Origin: Gammaproteobacteria bacterium
Lineage (GTDB): Bacteria > Pseudomonadota > Gammaproteobacteria > Pseudomonadales > Pseudohongiellaceae
DNA length: 64,000 bases
NCBI GenBank assembly: GCA_021773355.1
Contig: JAJFKE010000051.1
Location: 124,001 to 188,000, forward strand
Reading direction: 5' to 3'
This document shows positions 11,412 to 22,213 of this stretch, one piece after another; the stretch's first letter is position 1, and each line of letters opens with the position of its first letter. The position numbers were made by a program, and so were the translations under genes. Below the pieces are notes generated by a model. That model was given only the letters and a program-made list of their open reading frames with translations. It was not told the origin of the DNA and made no database searches.

Positions 11412-11998
11412 ATGGAAGCATGGATACTCTTTACTTTGCTGGCCGTGGTCATGCAGTCGGTTCGTACCGCGGGTCAGAAGCAGATCGCAAAAAGCATTTC
11501 CGTATTATCGGCGACGCTTGTACGTTATCTCTTTGGCTTGCCATTTGCCCTGCTGTACTACTTTGCGCTGCATTACTACTATACAAGCGAAAGCCTTATA
11601 GGCAATTCCGTCTTCTATCAGGCTGCAAGTTCGGCAGCAAGCTCTCAGATACTTGCCACCGTATTTCTTATAAAAGCACTGTCGTTGCAGAATTTTTGCG
11701 GTTGGAACAGCACTGGCAAAAACAGAGGCCATACTCACAGCCGTCATAGGAGCTCTGTTCTTGTTAAGTGGAGGTATTGCTTGTTCAGAGGCTCCCTAGC
11801 AGCATGGCAGGATCGGTTGGCTGGTTTACTGCAATGAGTTTGCAGAACCCTGCAATTGTAAAAACCTTGGGACAGGTAGAGTTTGTGGTAACTTTGCTTA
11901 TTACCTACTTTTATTTTAATGAGAAGATTTCTCTGAAAGAGTATGTCGGTATTGTCTTAGTGGCCCTGAGCGTGCTTCTACTGATATTTGCGACGTAG
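11412..11998 (+). pseudogene. EamA/DMT-family transporter, frameshifted and shortened
   Basis: N-terminal MEAWILFTLLAVVMQSVRTAGQKQIAKS, then FAVGTALAKTEAILTAVIGALFLLSGGIA in another frame, then AGSVGWFTAMSLQNPAIVKTLGQVEFVVTLLITYFYFNEKIS in a third. Total length is too short for the family. Confidence 0.8.
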
Positions 11999-12020
11999 CG
12001 GGCGAGATGCGTTGTCCTTA

Positions 12021-13229
12021 TTATTCTTTAAGCAACTCCGCATCGTAACCTAACTCTCGTAATCTGGCCAGAATGTCCTGGTTCTGTGCGACGTCACGAG
12101 TCTCAACAGTTAGGTGTAGATCAGCTTTCTTTATGGGTACAGTGGCGAACATGCGCTGATGTGAGACATCGAGAATATTGCCACCGAATTCACCAATCGC
12201 CTCGGCAACACCAGAGAGGCTGCCGGGTGAGTCGTCGATTTCCACAAGAAAGCGGACGATCCTGCCCTTGCTAACCAGGCGCCGCATCAATACTGAGGCA
12301 AGAATACGAGAGTCGATATTTGCTCCCGTCAAGATAAGTGCAGTTCTTAGATTCTTGAAATTACTGGAATGTGCCAACACCGCTGCCAGCGAAGCAGCAC
12401 CCGCTCCTTCGGTCACAGTTTTTTCTATGCTGAGGAAAAGATCGATTGCTTCCTCTATGGAATCTTCTGTAACTATTAATACGTCATCCACAAGTCGGCG
12501 AATGACTTCCAGAGTCAAATCGCCGGGTTGTTTAACGGCAATTCCTTCGGCAATGGTGGAGCCACCCTTGGTTTGTTTCTGACCATGCAAAGCGTTATGT
12601 ACGCTGGGGTAGGCTTCAACCTCTACACCAATGATTTTAATATCCGGACGTAGTGCTTTGGCGGCAGTCGCTACGCCTGCGATCAAACCACCTCCACCCA
12701 CGGGAACCACTATGCAGTCCAGTTCGGGTTCGACAGCTAACATCTCCAAGGCCACTGTTCCCTGTCCTGCCATGATATCCAGATCGTTATAGGGGTGAAC
12801 GAAGACCAGGTTTTCTGATTCGGCTAGTTCCCGCGCGTGATTGGCAGATTCATCCAGTGTGTTTCCCATTAAGATGACGCGAGCGCCAAAGCTTTTCGTA
12901 TCCTGCACTTTCACATTCGGTGTGTTTCTTGGCATGACTATAGTGGCTGGAATATTCAAACGCTGAGAGTGGTAGGCCACAGCCTTGGCGTGGTTTCCTG
13001 CCGACATGGCTATGACGCCCTCCGTTGGACCTTGCGCCTGCAATAAGAGTAGTTTGTTTAAGGCGCCTCTGTCTTTGAACGAAGCGGTGAACTGAAAATT
13101 TTCAAATTTCAGAAACAGTTCGGTCCCGGCCATAGAGGACAGGGTTTGAGATTTTTCGAAACGTGTGTTGACCGTGGCCGACGAAATCCTGGCCGCCGCG
13201 TCTTCGATGTCTTTGAGGGTGATAGTCAT
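12021..13229 (-). CDS. ilvA: Threonine ammonia-lyase with C-terminal ACT domain
   Basis: PLP-lysine region FKDRGALNKL, GGGGLIAG, ACT-type C-terminus (VEIDDSPGSLSGVAEAIGEFGGNILDVSHQR). Confidence 0.9.
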   Translation of the reverse strand: MTITLKDIEDAAARISSATVNTRFEKSQTLSSMAGTELFLKFENFQFTASFKDRGALNKLLLLQAQGPTEGVIAMSAGNHAKAVAYHSQRLNIPATIVMPRNTPNVKVQDTKSFGARVILMGNTLDESANHARELAESENLVFVHPYNDLDIMAGQGTVALEMLAVEPELDCIVVPVGGGGLIAGVATAAKALRPDIKIIGVEVEAYPSVHNALHGQKQTKGGSTIAEGIAVKQPGDLTLEVIRRLVDDVLIVTEDSIEEAIDLFLSIEKTVTEGAGAASLAAVLAHSSNFKNLRTALILTGANIDSRILASVLMRRLVSKGRIVRFLVEIDDSPGSLSGVAEAIGEFGGNILDVSHQRMFATVPIKKADLHLTVETRDVAQNQDILARLRELGYDAELLKE

Positions 13230-13530
13230 GGGGCGAATGTTAGGCCATTAGCTGGCATTAGTATAAGTAATTAATCAGGAAATTGGGTAATAAAACTGCA
13301 GGCAGCAATTCCACTGCTTAACTATTATTCCACCTTTCTAGTGACCGTGAGCGGCTTTCTCTCACGACATTATTTGTTTCCATGGGTAAGAAGTAGCCCC
13401 TTCTGTGGGTGAACTCTGAATCCGGCGCAGAGTGCATTGTAAATATAGACTGCTGGGCGAATGTATGAGATGTTGGCGACCCTAGCCTAAAACAGGGCTG
13501 TTAATAGAAAATCCCCGATAGAGGTGATGT

Positions 13531-14682
13531 ATGAAAAAGAGCTTCCTCGCGGCCGTGTTCTGCGGTCTTACAGTACTAACTCCTGCATTTGCCCAGACTG
13601 TTCCCGAACTGCCGTTTGAGTCGGTGCCTAATCCACTCAAACTACCCAACGACATTCATTTCGGTGAGATTGCCGGAGTGGCGGTAAATTCAACTGGACA
13701 TGTTTTTGTGTTTTCCCGCGGCAATTCGGTCGGCCCGGCTTACATGGCGTCTGCCTCGCAGCTTCTTGAGTTTGATGCCAGAGGCAACTTTGTGCGTGAG
13801 ATCGGTAAAAATTTGAATGCCTGGTCATATGCCCATGCGGTGCGCATAGACCCGCAAGACAATATCTGGGTGGTGGACAAAGGCTCGAACATGATTCTAA
13901 GGTTTACTCCCGAGGGTCACGTCGACTGGGTATTTGGTCGTAAGGGCGAGGCTTCACATATTCAGGTGCCACCCGATTATGAAACCGTGATGGCTAGGCG
14001 ATTTCAGCGCATGGGTGTGGATGTAGATATCCCCGAGAATAACAATCCACGCTGGCCTATACCGGTGCATCGTGACAATGTATTTAATCAGCCCACGGAC
14101 GTTGCCTGGGATTCAGAAGGCAATTCCTACTTCAGTGATGGCTATATCAACTCCAGAGTAGGAAAGGTAAATGCTCGCGGAGAATGGGTGGCAAGCTGGG
14201 GATCTCTAGGCAATGGCCCTGGTGAATTTGATACGCCACACGGCATAGCGGTATCGCCGGCAGACGAAATCTACGTAGCCGACCGTGGTAACCGCCGCAT
14301 ACAGGTCTTTGATCAAGACGGAAACTATATACGCGAATTCACCATTGATGTTCCTGTAGACACAACGCGGGGCAAAATTGTATACGGCCGAGAGAACCCT
14401 CATGGCACAACAGGTTCGCAGTCGCCGGGTGCACCGGATGCACTGTGCATGACGCCAGGACCAAACCCTGTTCTCTTTGTAGGAGATTTGTATCCCAGCC
14501 GAGTCTACAAGGTATCGCTTCAAGGCGAGGTTCTAGGGGTGTATGGACAGCCGGGTCGCAACCTCGGTGAGTTCGGTTGGATTCATGGTATAGCTTGTCC
14601 CTCAGAAGATGAGATTTGGGTGGCCGAGTTAATAAATTGGCGTGTACAAAAACTGGTTACAAAGGGAACAGGCTCTCTTTAA
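13531..14682 (+). CDS. NHL-repeat beta-propeller protein, peptidyl-alpha-hydroxyglycine lyase (PAL)-like
   Basis: Signal peptide; repeated NHL-type blades (HGIAVSPADEIYVADRGNRRIQVFDQDGNYIREF; HAVRIDPQDNIWVVDKGSNMILRF). Confidence 0.75.
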   Translation: MKKSFLAAVFCGLTVLTPAFAQTVPELPFESVPNPLKLPNDIHFGEIAGVAVNSTGHVFVFSRGNSVGPAYMASASQLLEFDARGNFVREIGKNLNAWSYAHAVRIDPQDNIWVVDKGSNMILRFTPEGHVDWVFGRKGEASHIQVPPDYETVMARRFQRMGVDVDIPENNNPRWPIPVHRDNVFNQPTDVAWDSEGNSYFSDGYINSRVGKVNARGEWVASWGSLGNGPGEFDTPHGIAVSPADEIYVADRGNRRIQVFDQDGNYIREFTIDVPVDTTRGKIVYGRENPHGTTGSQSPGAPDALCMTPGPNPVLFVGDLYPSRVYKVSLQGEVLGVYGQPGRNLGEFGWIHGIACPSEDEIWVAELINWRVQKLVTKGTGSL

Positions 14683-14749
14683 AGGCTGCTATTGCGATTC
14701 GCGGTTCCATGGGACTGCGAAACCATAGAAACCCCTAACGAAAGCATAG

Positions 14750-14786
14750 GGCGCTGCAATCTAAATTCCATTGCAGCGCCTTTTTA
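14750..14786 (+). terminator. Rho-independent terminator
   Basis: ggcgctgcaat-ctaaattcc-attgcagcgcc followed by ttttta. Confidence 0.85.
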
Positions 14787-15103
14787 GTATTGATCCAATT
14801 TCTCTTAGTTTTCGTGAATCCGACAGGCTAGAAACCGTTATTTCAGAGTGCATACCGACCCTCTCTATCCTAATAATTACGGGGGTAGTTAGACCTTCTC
14901 TACTGCTGGAAACACTTCGTTACAAATTCCTACAATTTTCTTGAGCTATATCAAAAAAATGCCGATTAGCCCTATGCATAGGCGTTTTTTGTGCGTTTCT
15001 CCTTTTCAATCGTGAGCCTGAGAGTAGACTTTCTGGGACTGCTCATAAAATTCTAAAGACCAACTAGCGAGCCGTTCAACCTCTTTTAATTCAGGAGAGA
15101 CAC

Positions 15104-16453
15104 ATGAGAATTCTAAATACATTACTTGGAGTTTCCAGCTTAATGCTGGTAGCGGGCCAGGGCTTGGCGCAGGAACATGATCAATTGGTCTATAACGGGG
15201 AAATCGGCCGCATTATTAATGAGAACTGTGTGGTTTGTCATCGCGAGGGTGGTATAGGACCCATGCAGTTCGAGACCTATGATCAGGTTCGGCCCTGGGC
15301 GCCACTGATTCAGATGAAGGTTGCCAACCGACAAATGCCTCCCTATGCCTATGATCATGGCATAGGTGTGCAAGATCTGATCGGCGATTGGCGTTTGCAG
15401 CAGGATGAGATCGACAAGGTTGTGGCGTGGGTCAATGCAGGCTCTCCGCTGGGCAGCCCCGAAAATGCCCCACCTCCTGCTGATCTACCAGATCCTGATG
15501 CCTGGAATTTCGCCGCTCTATTAGGCCAGCCAGATTTAATTGTTGCTTCAGATCCCATTGACATACCTGCCACGGGTAACGACCTGTGGAGTAAGCATTT
15601 TGTTAAAACAGGCATGACAGAAGATCGTTGTATTAAGGCGGTTCAAGTGAAGCCGGTGGGTCTGCAGTCTAAGTCTGTGGTTCACCACGCCAACTCCCAT
15701 GTGTATGTTCCCGATGAGAACGGTGAACTGCAGCGTCAGGCACAGCTCACTGAGTACGCTATGGGCAAGTGGGGTGAGATGATGCCAGGTGGTGTCTGTC
15801 GCACGCTACCGGCAGGTAGTGAAGTAATGTGGGACATGCATTTCTTCCCAGGCGGTCTTGGTGCCACAGCTCCCGGTGCGCTATTGGAAGACAATGTGGT
15901 AGAAATCGGGCTCTGGTTTCACGAGCCTGGTTACGAAGCAAAACCCGATGTGTACGAACAGGATTTGCGTTTGTATGCCCTGCGAGAAGGATACCAAAAT
16001 GATCAGTTAGTAATACCTCCCCATGGTCATACCATGACGCAAGGTTTTCACTCTTTCGATCATCCGGTTCGTATCGATAGCTTTCAGCCTCACGGCCATC
16101 TACGTATGAATGCTGCGGCTCTGGAAATTTTCTATCCAGAAACCGGGCGTACGGAGCAGATTAGCCAAATCTCCAACTGGAGTGCAACCTGGCATCACAA
16201 TCATATCTATGACCCTGACGCGGCTCCTTTATTACCAACGGGTGCCGTCTTAATCGTCAAGCAGTGGTATGACAACACCGCCGACAACCCTAATAATCCT
16301 GATCCTGATCAGTGGGTTTACGATGGCAGCCGAACAGGTGATGAGATGTCCCATGCCTGGATAGCGGTTACCCATCTGGATGATGAGGGCTATGAGAATC
16401 TGCTGGCTGAACGTAAGCAGAAGGAGCAAAGAGCACTGGCAGGATTTGACTAA
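15104..16453 (+). CDS. Secreted cytochrome c / PHM-like copper monooxygenase-like protein
   Basis: Signal peptide; NCVVCHREGGIGPM; VVHHANSH; DMHFFPGG; QPHGHLRMNA; DEMSHAWIAV. Confidence 0.8.
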   Translation: MRILNTLLGVSSLMLVAGQGLAQEHDQLVYNGEIGRIINENCVVCHREGGIGPMQFETYDQVRPWAPLIQMKVANRQMPPYAYDHGIGVQDLIGDWRLQQDEIDKVVAWVNAGSPLGSPENAPPPADLPDPDAWNFAALLGQPDLIVASDPIDIPATGNDLWSKHFVKTGMTEDRCIKAVQVKPVGLQSKSVVHHANSHVYVPDENGELQRQAQLTEYAMGKWGEMMPGGVCRTLPAGSEVMWDMHFFPGGLGATAPGALLEDNVVEIGLWFHEPGYEAKPDVYEQDLRLYALREGYQNDQLVIPPHGHTMTQGFHSFDHPVRIDSFQPHGHLRMNAAALEIFYPETGRTEQISQISNWSATWHHNHIYDPDAAPLLPTGAVLIVKQWYDNTADNPNNPDPDQWVYDGSRTGDEMSHAWIAVTHLDDEGYENLLAERKQKEQRALAGFD

Positions 16454-16504
16454 GTCAGATTCTGTTGCTTTGTAGCTGTACCCACCAACTAGGGATAAGC
16501 TAAA

Positions 16505-16536
16505 AGGCCGACTAGATTACCTAGTCGGCCTTTTTT
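16505..16536 (+). terminator. Rho-independent terminator
   Basis: aggccgactag-attac-ctagtcggcct followed by T6. Confidence 0.85.
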
Positions 16537-16596
16537 ATGTGTGATTACATTGTATGCAATCTGGACTATTTCTGTTTCTACTGTATCTTTGAGCGC

Positions 16597-17580
16597 ATGA
16601 AAAATCTCTGGTTAGCGGTATTAAAGCCCAAGCGTGTGCACGCCAAATGGCTGATCTTTCTTATGTTGATTGGTATATCGGCGTTGGGAGTTTTTGGATA
16701 CTTCGAAATAGTACGCCAGTATCTGGATACTGAAGCTCTTACCTTCAGTATTGGGGCTTACAACCTTAGCGCTTACGGATTGCTGCGTGCATTGATGGCC
16801 ATTGCACTGGTTTTTTGGGTTGCTGCCATAGTCTCTGACCTTGCTGAGGGGCGTATTATAATCATTCGCTCTCTACGTCCCGCCAATCGTGTGTTGGCAA
16901 TTAAGATCGCTCACATAGCCATATACCTAGTTGCCTTTCTTATTGCCTTAGATTTCGTCGGTATAGACTTGACTACTCTGACTATATTTAGTGGCGCACT
17001 GGGTATTGGTCTAGGATTTGGATTGCAAAAAATAGCATCCAATTTCGTCAGTGGGCTTATCCTGTTATTTGAAAAATCAATAGAAGAAGGTGACCTTGTT
17101 GAACTGGCTGATTGAACTTTTGGTTTCATCAGAAAGGCGAGCGCCAGATTCACATTAATAGAAACCTTCGATGGTAAAGAAATTTTGATGCCCAATGAAG
17201 ACTTGATCACAAGTCGGGTGACCAATTGGACCTATTCTAACAGCAGAGGTCGCACCGAGATTGCATTTGGCGTGTCTTACAGCTCTGATATCGAAAAGGC
17301 CCAAGAGCTGATTTTGGAGGCCGCCCGTGAACATCCGCGCTGCGTGTCCGATCCGGAGCCAAAATGCTTCCTGAGAAACTTTGGAGATAGCTCGGTTGAT
17401 TTCTTACTCCATTTTTGGGTGGAGGACGTTAGCTTAGGACGATGGGAACCGCAGAGTGACGTGATGTTTTCTGCTTGGAGAAAATTCAAGGAACACGGCA
17501 TCGAAATCCCTTTCCCACAACGAGACATCCACATCAGGTCGCCCGAGATAATTCAGGTAAACAATAATGACGAAAAATAG
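16597..17580 (+). pseudogene. MscS-family mechanosensitive channel interrupted by one in-frame TGA
   Basis: GALGIGLGFGLQKIASNFVSGLILLFEKSIEEGDLVELAD*TFGFIRKASARFTLIETFDGKEILMPNEDLITSRVTNWTYS. Same frame continues on both sides of TGA 17113-17115. Confidence 0.85.
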
Positions 17581-18544
17581 TTTCATGCTGCGCGCCTACA
17601 GTATTGATGGAAACGGACTGGGATCGGTTCTGTCACCTGAAGTGCTCTCTGAAGCCATAAAATCAGAGCAGCTTACCTGGACACATTTGGATGCAAATAT
17701 ACCAGAATGCAAAAAATGGCTTACCGCGGAAGTCGATTATTTGGACAACATTATAGTAGAGGCGCTAGTAGCCGATGAGACGCGACCACGTATTTTGGAG
17801 TATGAACAGGGCACCTTGCTTATCTTGCGAGGCGTGAACCTAAACGATGATGCGAAACCCGAGGACATGGTGTCTATCCGGCTATGGGTCGATAAATATC
17901 GGATCATCAGTGTATGTCGACGGCAATTAAAAGCTGTCGCAGACATTGGTGACAAATTATTGGCAGGCAAGGGGCCAAGAAATTCAGGTGAATTTGTTAC
18001 TTCTCTCGTCGGTCGATTATTTGATCGCATGGAGCCAGTATTCTCCGAGCTGGATGAGCAACTGGACGATACTGAAGAAAAAATCATGGAAGCGCCGAAT
18101 GCCACTTACCGGCAAGAGATAACGAAGATACGCAAACAGGCAATCGTGTTTAGACGATATATTGCGCCACAACGTGATGTTATTGCTGCCTTGCGTACTT
18201 CGGATCAGGCTTGGCTGGACGTGGTACACAAGCGGCATCTACAGGAATCATTGGATCGAATAATTCGCTACGTAGAAGATATCGATACTATACGAGAGCG
18301 CGCACAAATCACCAAAGACGAGCTTGCCAACGCCTTGTCCGATAAGATGAATAAGAATCTCTACATGCTGTCCGTGGTGGCGGCTATTTTCTTACCATTG
18401 GGATTTCTTACTGGCTTACTTGGTGTCAATGTGGGGGGAATTCCCGGCACTGAGAATGCGAGCGCTTTCCTGATTTTCTGCCTATTCTTGAGTGGCGTTG
18501 TTGTCTTTCAGATATTGTTGTTCAAGATACTAAAATGGTTTTAG
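17567..18544 (+). CDS. zntB: CorA/ZntB-family divalent cation transporter
   Basis: C-terminal TM pair with LTGLLGVNVGGIPG motif; CorA-type cytoplasmic domain. Confidence 0.85.
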   Translation: MTKNSFMLRAYSIDGNGLGSVLSPEVLSEAIKSEQLTWTHLDANIPECKKWLTAEVDYLDNIIVEALVADETRPRILEYEQGTLLILRGVNLNDDAKPEDMVSIRLWVDKYRIISVCRRQLKAVADIGDKLLAGKGPRNSGEFVTSLVGRLFDRMEPVFSELDEQLDDTEEKIMEAPNATYRQEITKIRKQAIVFRRYIAPQRDVIAALRTSDQAWLDVVHKRHLQESLDRIIRYVEDIDTIRERAQITKDELANALSDKMNKNLYMLSVVAAIFLPLGFLTGLLGVNVGGIPGTENASAFLIFCLFLSGVVVFQILLFKILKWF

Positions 18545-18550
18545 ATAGAA

Positions 18551-21500
18551 CTACTGTTCTACACTATAGGTGATATCAACACTCTGAAATTCGCCTGATT
18601 CAGCCTGCAATTTAATGCGATCAGTAATCGAATAGTCCACTGATACTTTGGGCTGGCTATCAAATAGGCCTACGCCATAACGAACAAAAATCTCCGGTGT
18701 TAGATACTTACCTATAGTGAGGACGCTGTTGTTAATATTTCCCGTGCTCTCCACCGCGAGTGTATCTAAACCGAGTTTATCTCGAATCTGATTAGTAAGA
18801 CCCTGGCCACGATCTATTCCTAAATTTGCGATTGCACCCAACAAGGCATCGCTGTCTTCGCTATTGATTCTGGAAAATGGTCGTCCCGTGACCAGCACCG
18901 AAATAATATCGTTATCTGGTAATGCGGGCGTGGAGAAAAGTTGGCTGCTTATATTTTTTAGCGTTCCATTCATCAACACGCCTACAGTTAAATTATCAAC
19001 TTCTCTCACAGCCCTAATATCAACTGCAGGATTATCATAGGCTCCAAAGAACAAAAACTTCCCCTGGCGAATATCTAATGTCTGACCATACATCTGGTAA
19101 TTTCCGTCGAGAATACTCAATTCTCCGTAAGTGAGATTAGAGCCATTAACTGATTGTTGAATATGTAGATCACCATCGACTTTGGTGTGCATGCCAAATC
19201 CTGAAAAGCTTACTTGTTCACCGAGCGTGATATTGACATCACCAGAAATAGGAATATCGAATACCGTTGTATCTGAGGCAGAAAGTGAGCGCGCAAGTTC
19301 CGGTCTATCCGATGGGTAGCTGGTAATAACAACGTCTCTCGAAATATCTACGGCGGACTCTGGCAGTTGTTGCAGGGTTAATTCGAAAACTGGAAGATCA
19401 AGTGTTCCGTTAACCTGAACCTGCGCAGAGTTTGCCACCAAGCTGACAGTTGGAGAAACGGCTAGTTTCAGATCAGTGATGTCGGCTAGCAGGAAATCTT
19501 GCCCGTTTAACTGTGCGGAAAGTTCACGATTGGTAGAGAAAAGATCGTTGATGCTTCCCGTAAAATTCACAGTCCCAGCCCCCGAATTCACTGATCCAGA
19601 AAATTGAGATGATCCGGCACGGGAACTGCTTATCTCCGTATTAAAATCACTTAGGGTGATGCCTAGGCGGTCTATGGACAGTGATGCATCGGAGATTTGA
19701 GCCATTCCTGTGAGCTCAGGCCTGTCGATAGAGCCTGCTATGCTAGCCTGCCCATCGATCGATCCGTCGATATCGCTCAATTGAGGCAAGAAAGCCTCAA
19801 GCCATCTTATGTCATCTAGCTTCGCGCGTATGTCGCCGCCTAATTGTCGATCGACACTAATCGATAGGGCGGATGAGACTTCTCCGGAAAGATTAATTTC
19901 ACTGTCTTCAATATTTTCTCTGAGGAAAGTTGTTCCCGTACTGATATCCCATTGTCCGGCAACGAGGCTGGCACTGAGTTCATTGTTTTCCAGAATATAA
20001 ATTTGAGTCTCAGCTTGCTCGTCGTCGACGCGTTCCGTCACCTCAGCATTGCTGGCCGGAAGAATCGAAAGAATACCTTTTTTGGTTCTTAGTTGTAGTT
20101 GTAGTTCAACTTCTGTCTCTGCGTCAGTCGTCAAACTGGCTGACAACTGTCCATCTACCAGCCCTTGCAGGAAAATTCGTTCCGACAGTTGTGGGAATTC
20201 GAAGGTACCGATAGCAAGAAATGGACTGCCAGAATTTAATACTTCAAGTGAATAGTCTCTTAGCGTAGCCAGTATCTCGGATCCTTGGTTTTTTCCACGG
20301 TCAATCGTCAAACAAAGAACGGCTTCATTCTGCGTCCAACAACTATTTTCCAGTAGGGAGCTGTCAGGAGAAAACTGTAGATTTGCGGCTGCTTGAGAAT
20401 TCCATTCGCCGAGAACACCGTGTATTTGCGCTCGGGATAAATTACCTTTCCAGGCCATAGCGCCAAGATCGGACACCCCGCCCAGTAATGTTAGCTCCAT
20501 ATTGCCAAAGCCAGATTCTACATTCCATGTAATTTGATGTGCCTGCTGCGTGCCCGTAATGCTCCACTGCATAATAGGCACTTCAATTTTCGAGGAGTCT
20601 TCTGCGTAAACAAGATTACTGGCATGCAGGCTGCCGTTTATCTGCTTGTCATCCTGTTCTAGCATAAGACTAAGCACTTCTATTGTGATGTCACCAATGC
20701 CTAAATTCTGCGCCGCTAGTTGTCCTTGTAAGATAGGTGTTGTCAGGCTGCCCCGCAAAGCCCCGAATCCCGCCAATTCGCCCTTCAGGCCGTCAACAAA
20801 TTCTTCCAGTAAGGGGGCGCTGATCTGCCAATTGACATCCCATTCATCAGCATAGCTTCCATTCAGGCTTATTTGGTTGCTAGTAGTAGAAAGCTGTAAC
20901 TGCTCAAAGCGCAGGATTTCATTTTCCAAAATAATCGAGCCTGAAGCCTGCACTGGATAATTACCCAAGCGGCCGCTTAGTTCAGTGATTACAAGATCGC
21001 CCTGGGCGTTGTTGTTGTTGACCTCTAAGTTGAAATTTCCTGCACCGTTCAGGTTTCTCAATTCGGTAGGAAAAGATTGCTCAAAATAGATCAGCGGGTT
21101 CTGATCCAACAAAGAATAATCACCGGAGAGTCGAATAGTTTCGCCGAATTCCATCTGAGCACGTCCGGACACAGAACCACTGCTTGTAGATAACCGATAG
21201 CGATCGATTGTTAGCTTTTGCTCCTCATAAATAGCCCCTGCATTCACTGCTATCTCGGGAAGCAAGCTACTGCTAACTATGGTTTCCACCTGCAGTGATA
21301 ATCGAGAAAAATTGCCTTTGGTAGCAATCACTATCTCGCTGAGATCATAGACGGACGCCGCCTCGAATGGCAGTACCAGGCTTTCGCTAGAATGAGTGAG
21401 GTCAAAGTTTAGCCAGTCGTTCACCAGACCTGAAGTGATACTCCCAACCGAGTGGATCGAATAGGGGCTTGTCAGTTGGTGTTCCAGTTGCATTTGCTGA

Positions 21501-22213
21501 AGATTGCCCTGCAGCTTTATTTCGCCTCTGGAATTATCGAAATAGTCGAGTAGCAAACCGCTATAGCGCCATGACAGGACAGCTTCCAACGGTAGATATT
21601 CTGCGAGTTCAATTTGGATGTTGCCATGCAATGCCGCATTTGAATTGTCTAATTGTAGATCGGATAGCAGCAAGGTCTGATCTTCAAGTTGCAGAGACAT
21701 TGCAGCATGTTGAAGTAGATAAAGCTGTCCGTTCTGGTCAATACTAATCGCATCGGCGGAGATACTGCCAACACTGATACCCACCGGAAGAGGATTAGTG
21801 AAGTCCCAATCAGTAGCTACTGGGTTTTCGGAAGTTGGTTCGCTGCTATTCAACAACCTTGCCGAAATGCCTTCACTATCTACCGTCGATAGATAGAAGT
21901 TGCCGCTCAAAAGGGAGTAGGGATTCCAACTTGTCGAAAGGCTCTCAATGGAAAGTTCGATCGATTCGTTGCTAAACTTCGTGCCGCTGAATGTTAGTCC
22001 TCGAAACAGGGTGCCCCGCATTTCAGATACTGAGAAAGTCAGCCCAGGATTAGCATTAAGCCTGAGTACAAGATTATCTATAAGCCAGCGGCTACCGCTT
22101 TGGGTGCTCAATAGAAAACTGGCAGTACCAAGAACAATGACAACGACGCTCAGCAGTGCCGCCATGCCTATTAGTACCCAGCGCCAGATCTTATTTGTAG
22201 TGTGTTCTGTCAC
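18551..22213 (-). CDS. tamB: Translocation and assembly module subunit TamB (DUF490)
   Basis: 1220 aa; N-terminal TM anchor, beta-rich repeats, conserved C-terminus (VLVTGRPFSRINSED...LTIGKYLTPEIFVRYGVGLFDSQPKVSVDYSITDRIKLQAESGE); follows tamA. Confidence 0.9.
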   Translation of the reverse strand: MTEHTTNKIWRWVLIGMAALLSVVVIVLGTASFLLSTQSGSRWLIDNLVLRLNANPGLTFSVSEMRGTLFRGLTFSGTKFSNESIELSIESLSTSWNPYSLLSGNFYLSTVDSEGISARLLNSSEPTSENPVATDWDFTNPLPVGISVGSISADAISIDQNGQLYLLQHAAMSLQLEDQTLLLSDLQLDNSNAALHGNIQIELAEYLPLEAVLSWRYSGLLLDYFDNSRGEIKLQGNLQQMQLEHQLTSPYSIHSVGSITSGLVNDWLNFDLTHSSESLVLPFEAASVYDLSEIVIATKGNFSRLSLQVETIVSSSLLPEIAVNAGAIYEEQKLTIDRYRLSTSSGSVSGRAQMEFGETIRLSGDYSLLDQNPLIYFEQSFPTELRNLNGAGNFNLEVNNNNAQGDLVITELSGRLGNYPVQASGSIILENEILRFEQLQLSTTSNQISLNGSYADEWDVNWQISAPLLEEFVDGLKGELAGFGALRGSLTTPILQGQLAAQNLGIGDITIEVLSLMLEQDDKQINGSLHASNLVYAEDSSKIEVPIMQWSITGTQQAHQITWNVESGFGNMELTLLGGVSDLGAMAWKGNLSRAQIHGVLGEWNSQAAANLQFSPDSSLLENSCWTQNEAVLCLTIDRGKNQGSEILATLRDYSLEVLNSGSPFLAIGTFEFPQLSERIFLQGLVDGQLSASLTTDAETEVELQLQLRTKKGILSILPASNAEVTERVDDEQAETQIYILENNELSASLVAGQWDISTGTTFLRENIEDSEINLSGEVSSALSISVDRQLGGDIRAKLDDIRWLEAFLPQLSDIDGSIDGQASIAGSIDRPELTGMAQISDASLSIDRLGITLSDFNTEISSSRAGSSQFSGSVNSGAGTVNFTGSINDLFSTNRELSAQLNGQDFLLADITDLKLAVSPTVSLVANSAQVQVNGTLDLPVFELTLQQLPESAVDISRDVVITSYPSDRPELARSLSASDTTVFDIPISGDVNITLGEQVSFSGFGMHTKVDGDLHIQQSVNGSNLTYGELSILDGNYQMYGQTLDIRQGKFLFFGAYDNPAVDIRAVREVDNLTVGVLMNGTLKNISSQLFSTPALPDNDIISVLVTGRPFSRINSEDSDALLGAIANLGIDRGQGLTNQIRDKLGLDTLAVESTGNINNSVLTIGKYLTPEIFVRYGVGLFDSQPKVSVDYSITDRIKLQAESGEFQSVDITYSVEQ

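Noticed and set aside
17113-17115. MscS TGA as a second selenocysteine site
   Set aside because: The position does not correspond to a cysteine in the family and lies in a structural beta-domain; nonsense mutation is simpler.
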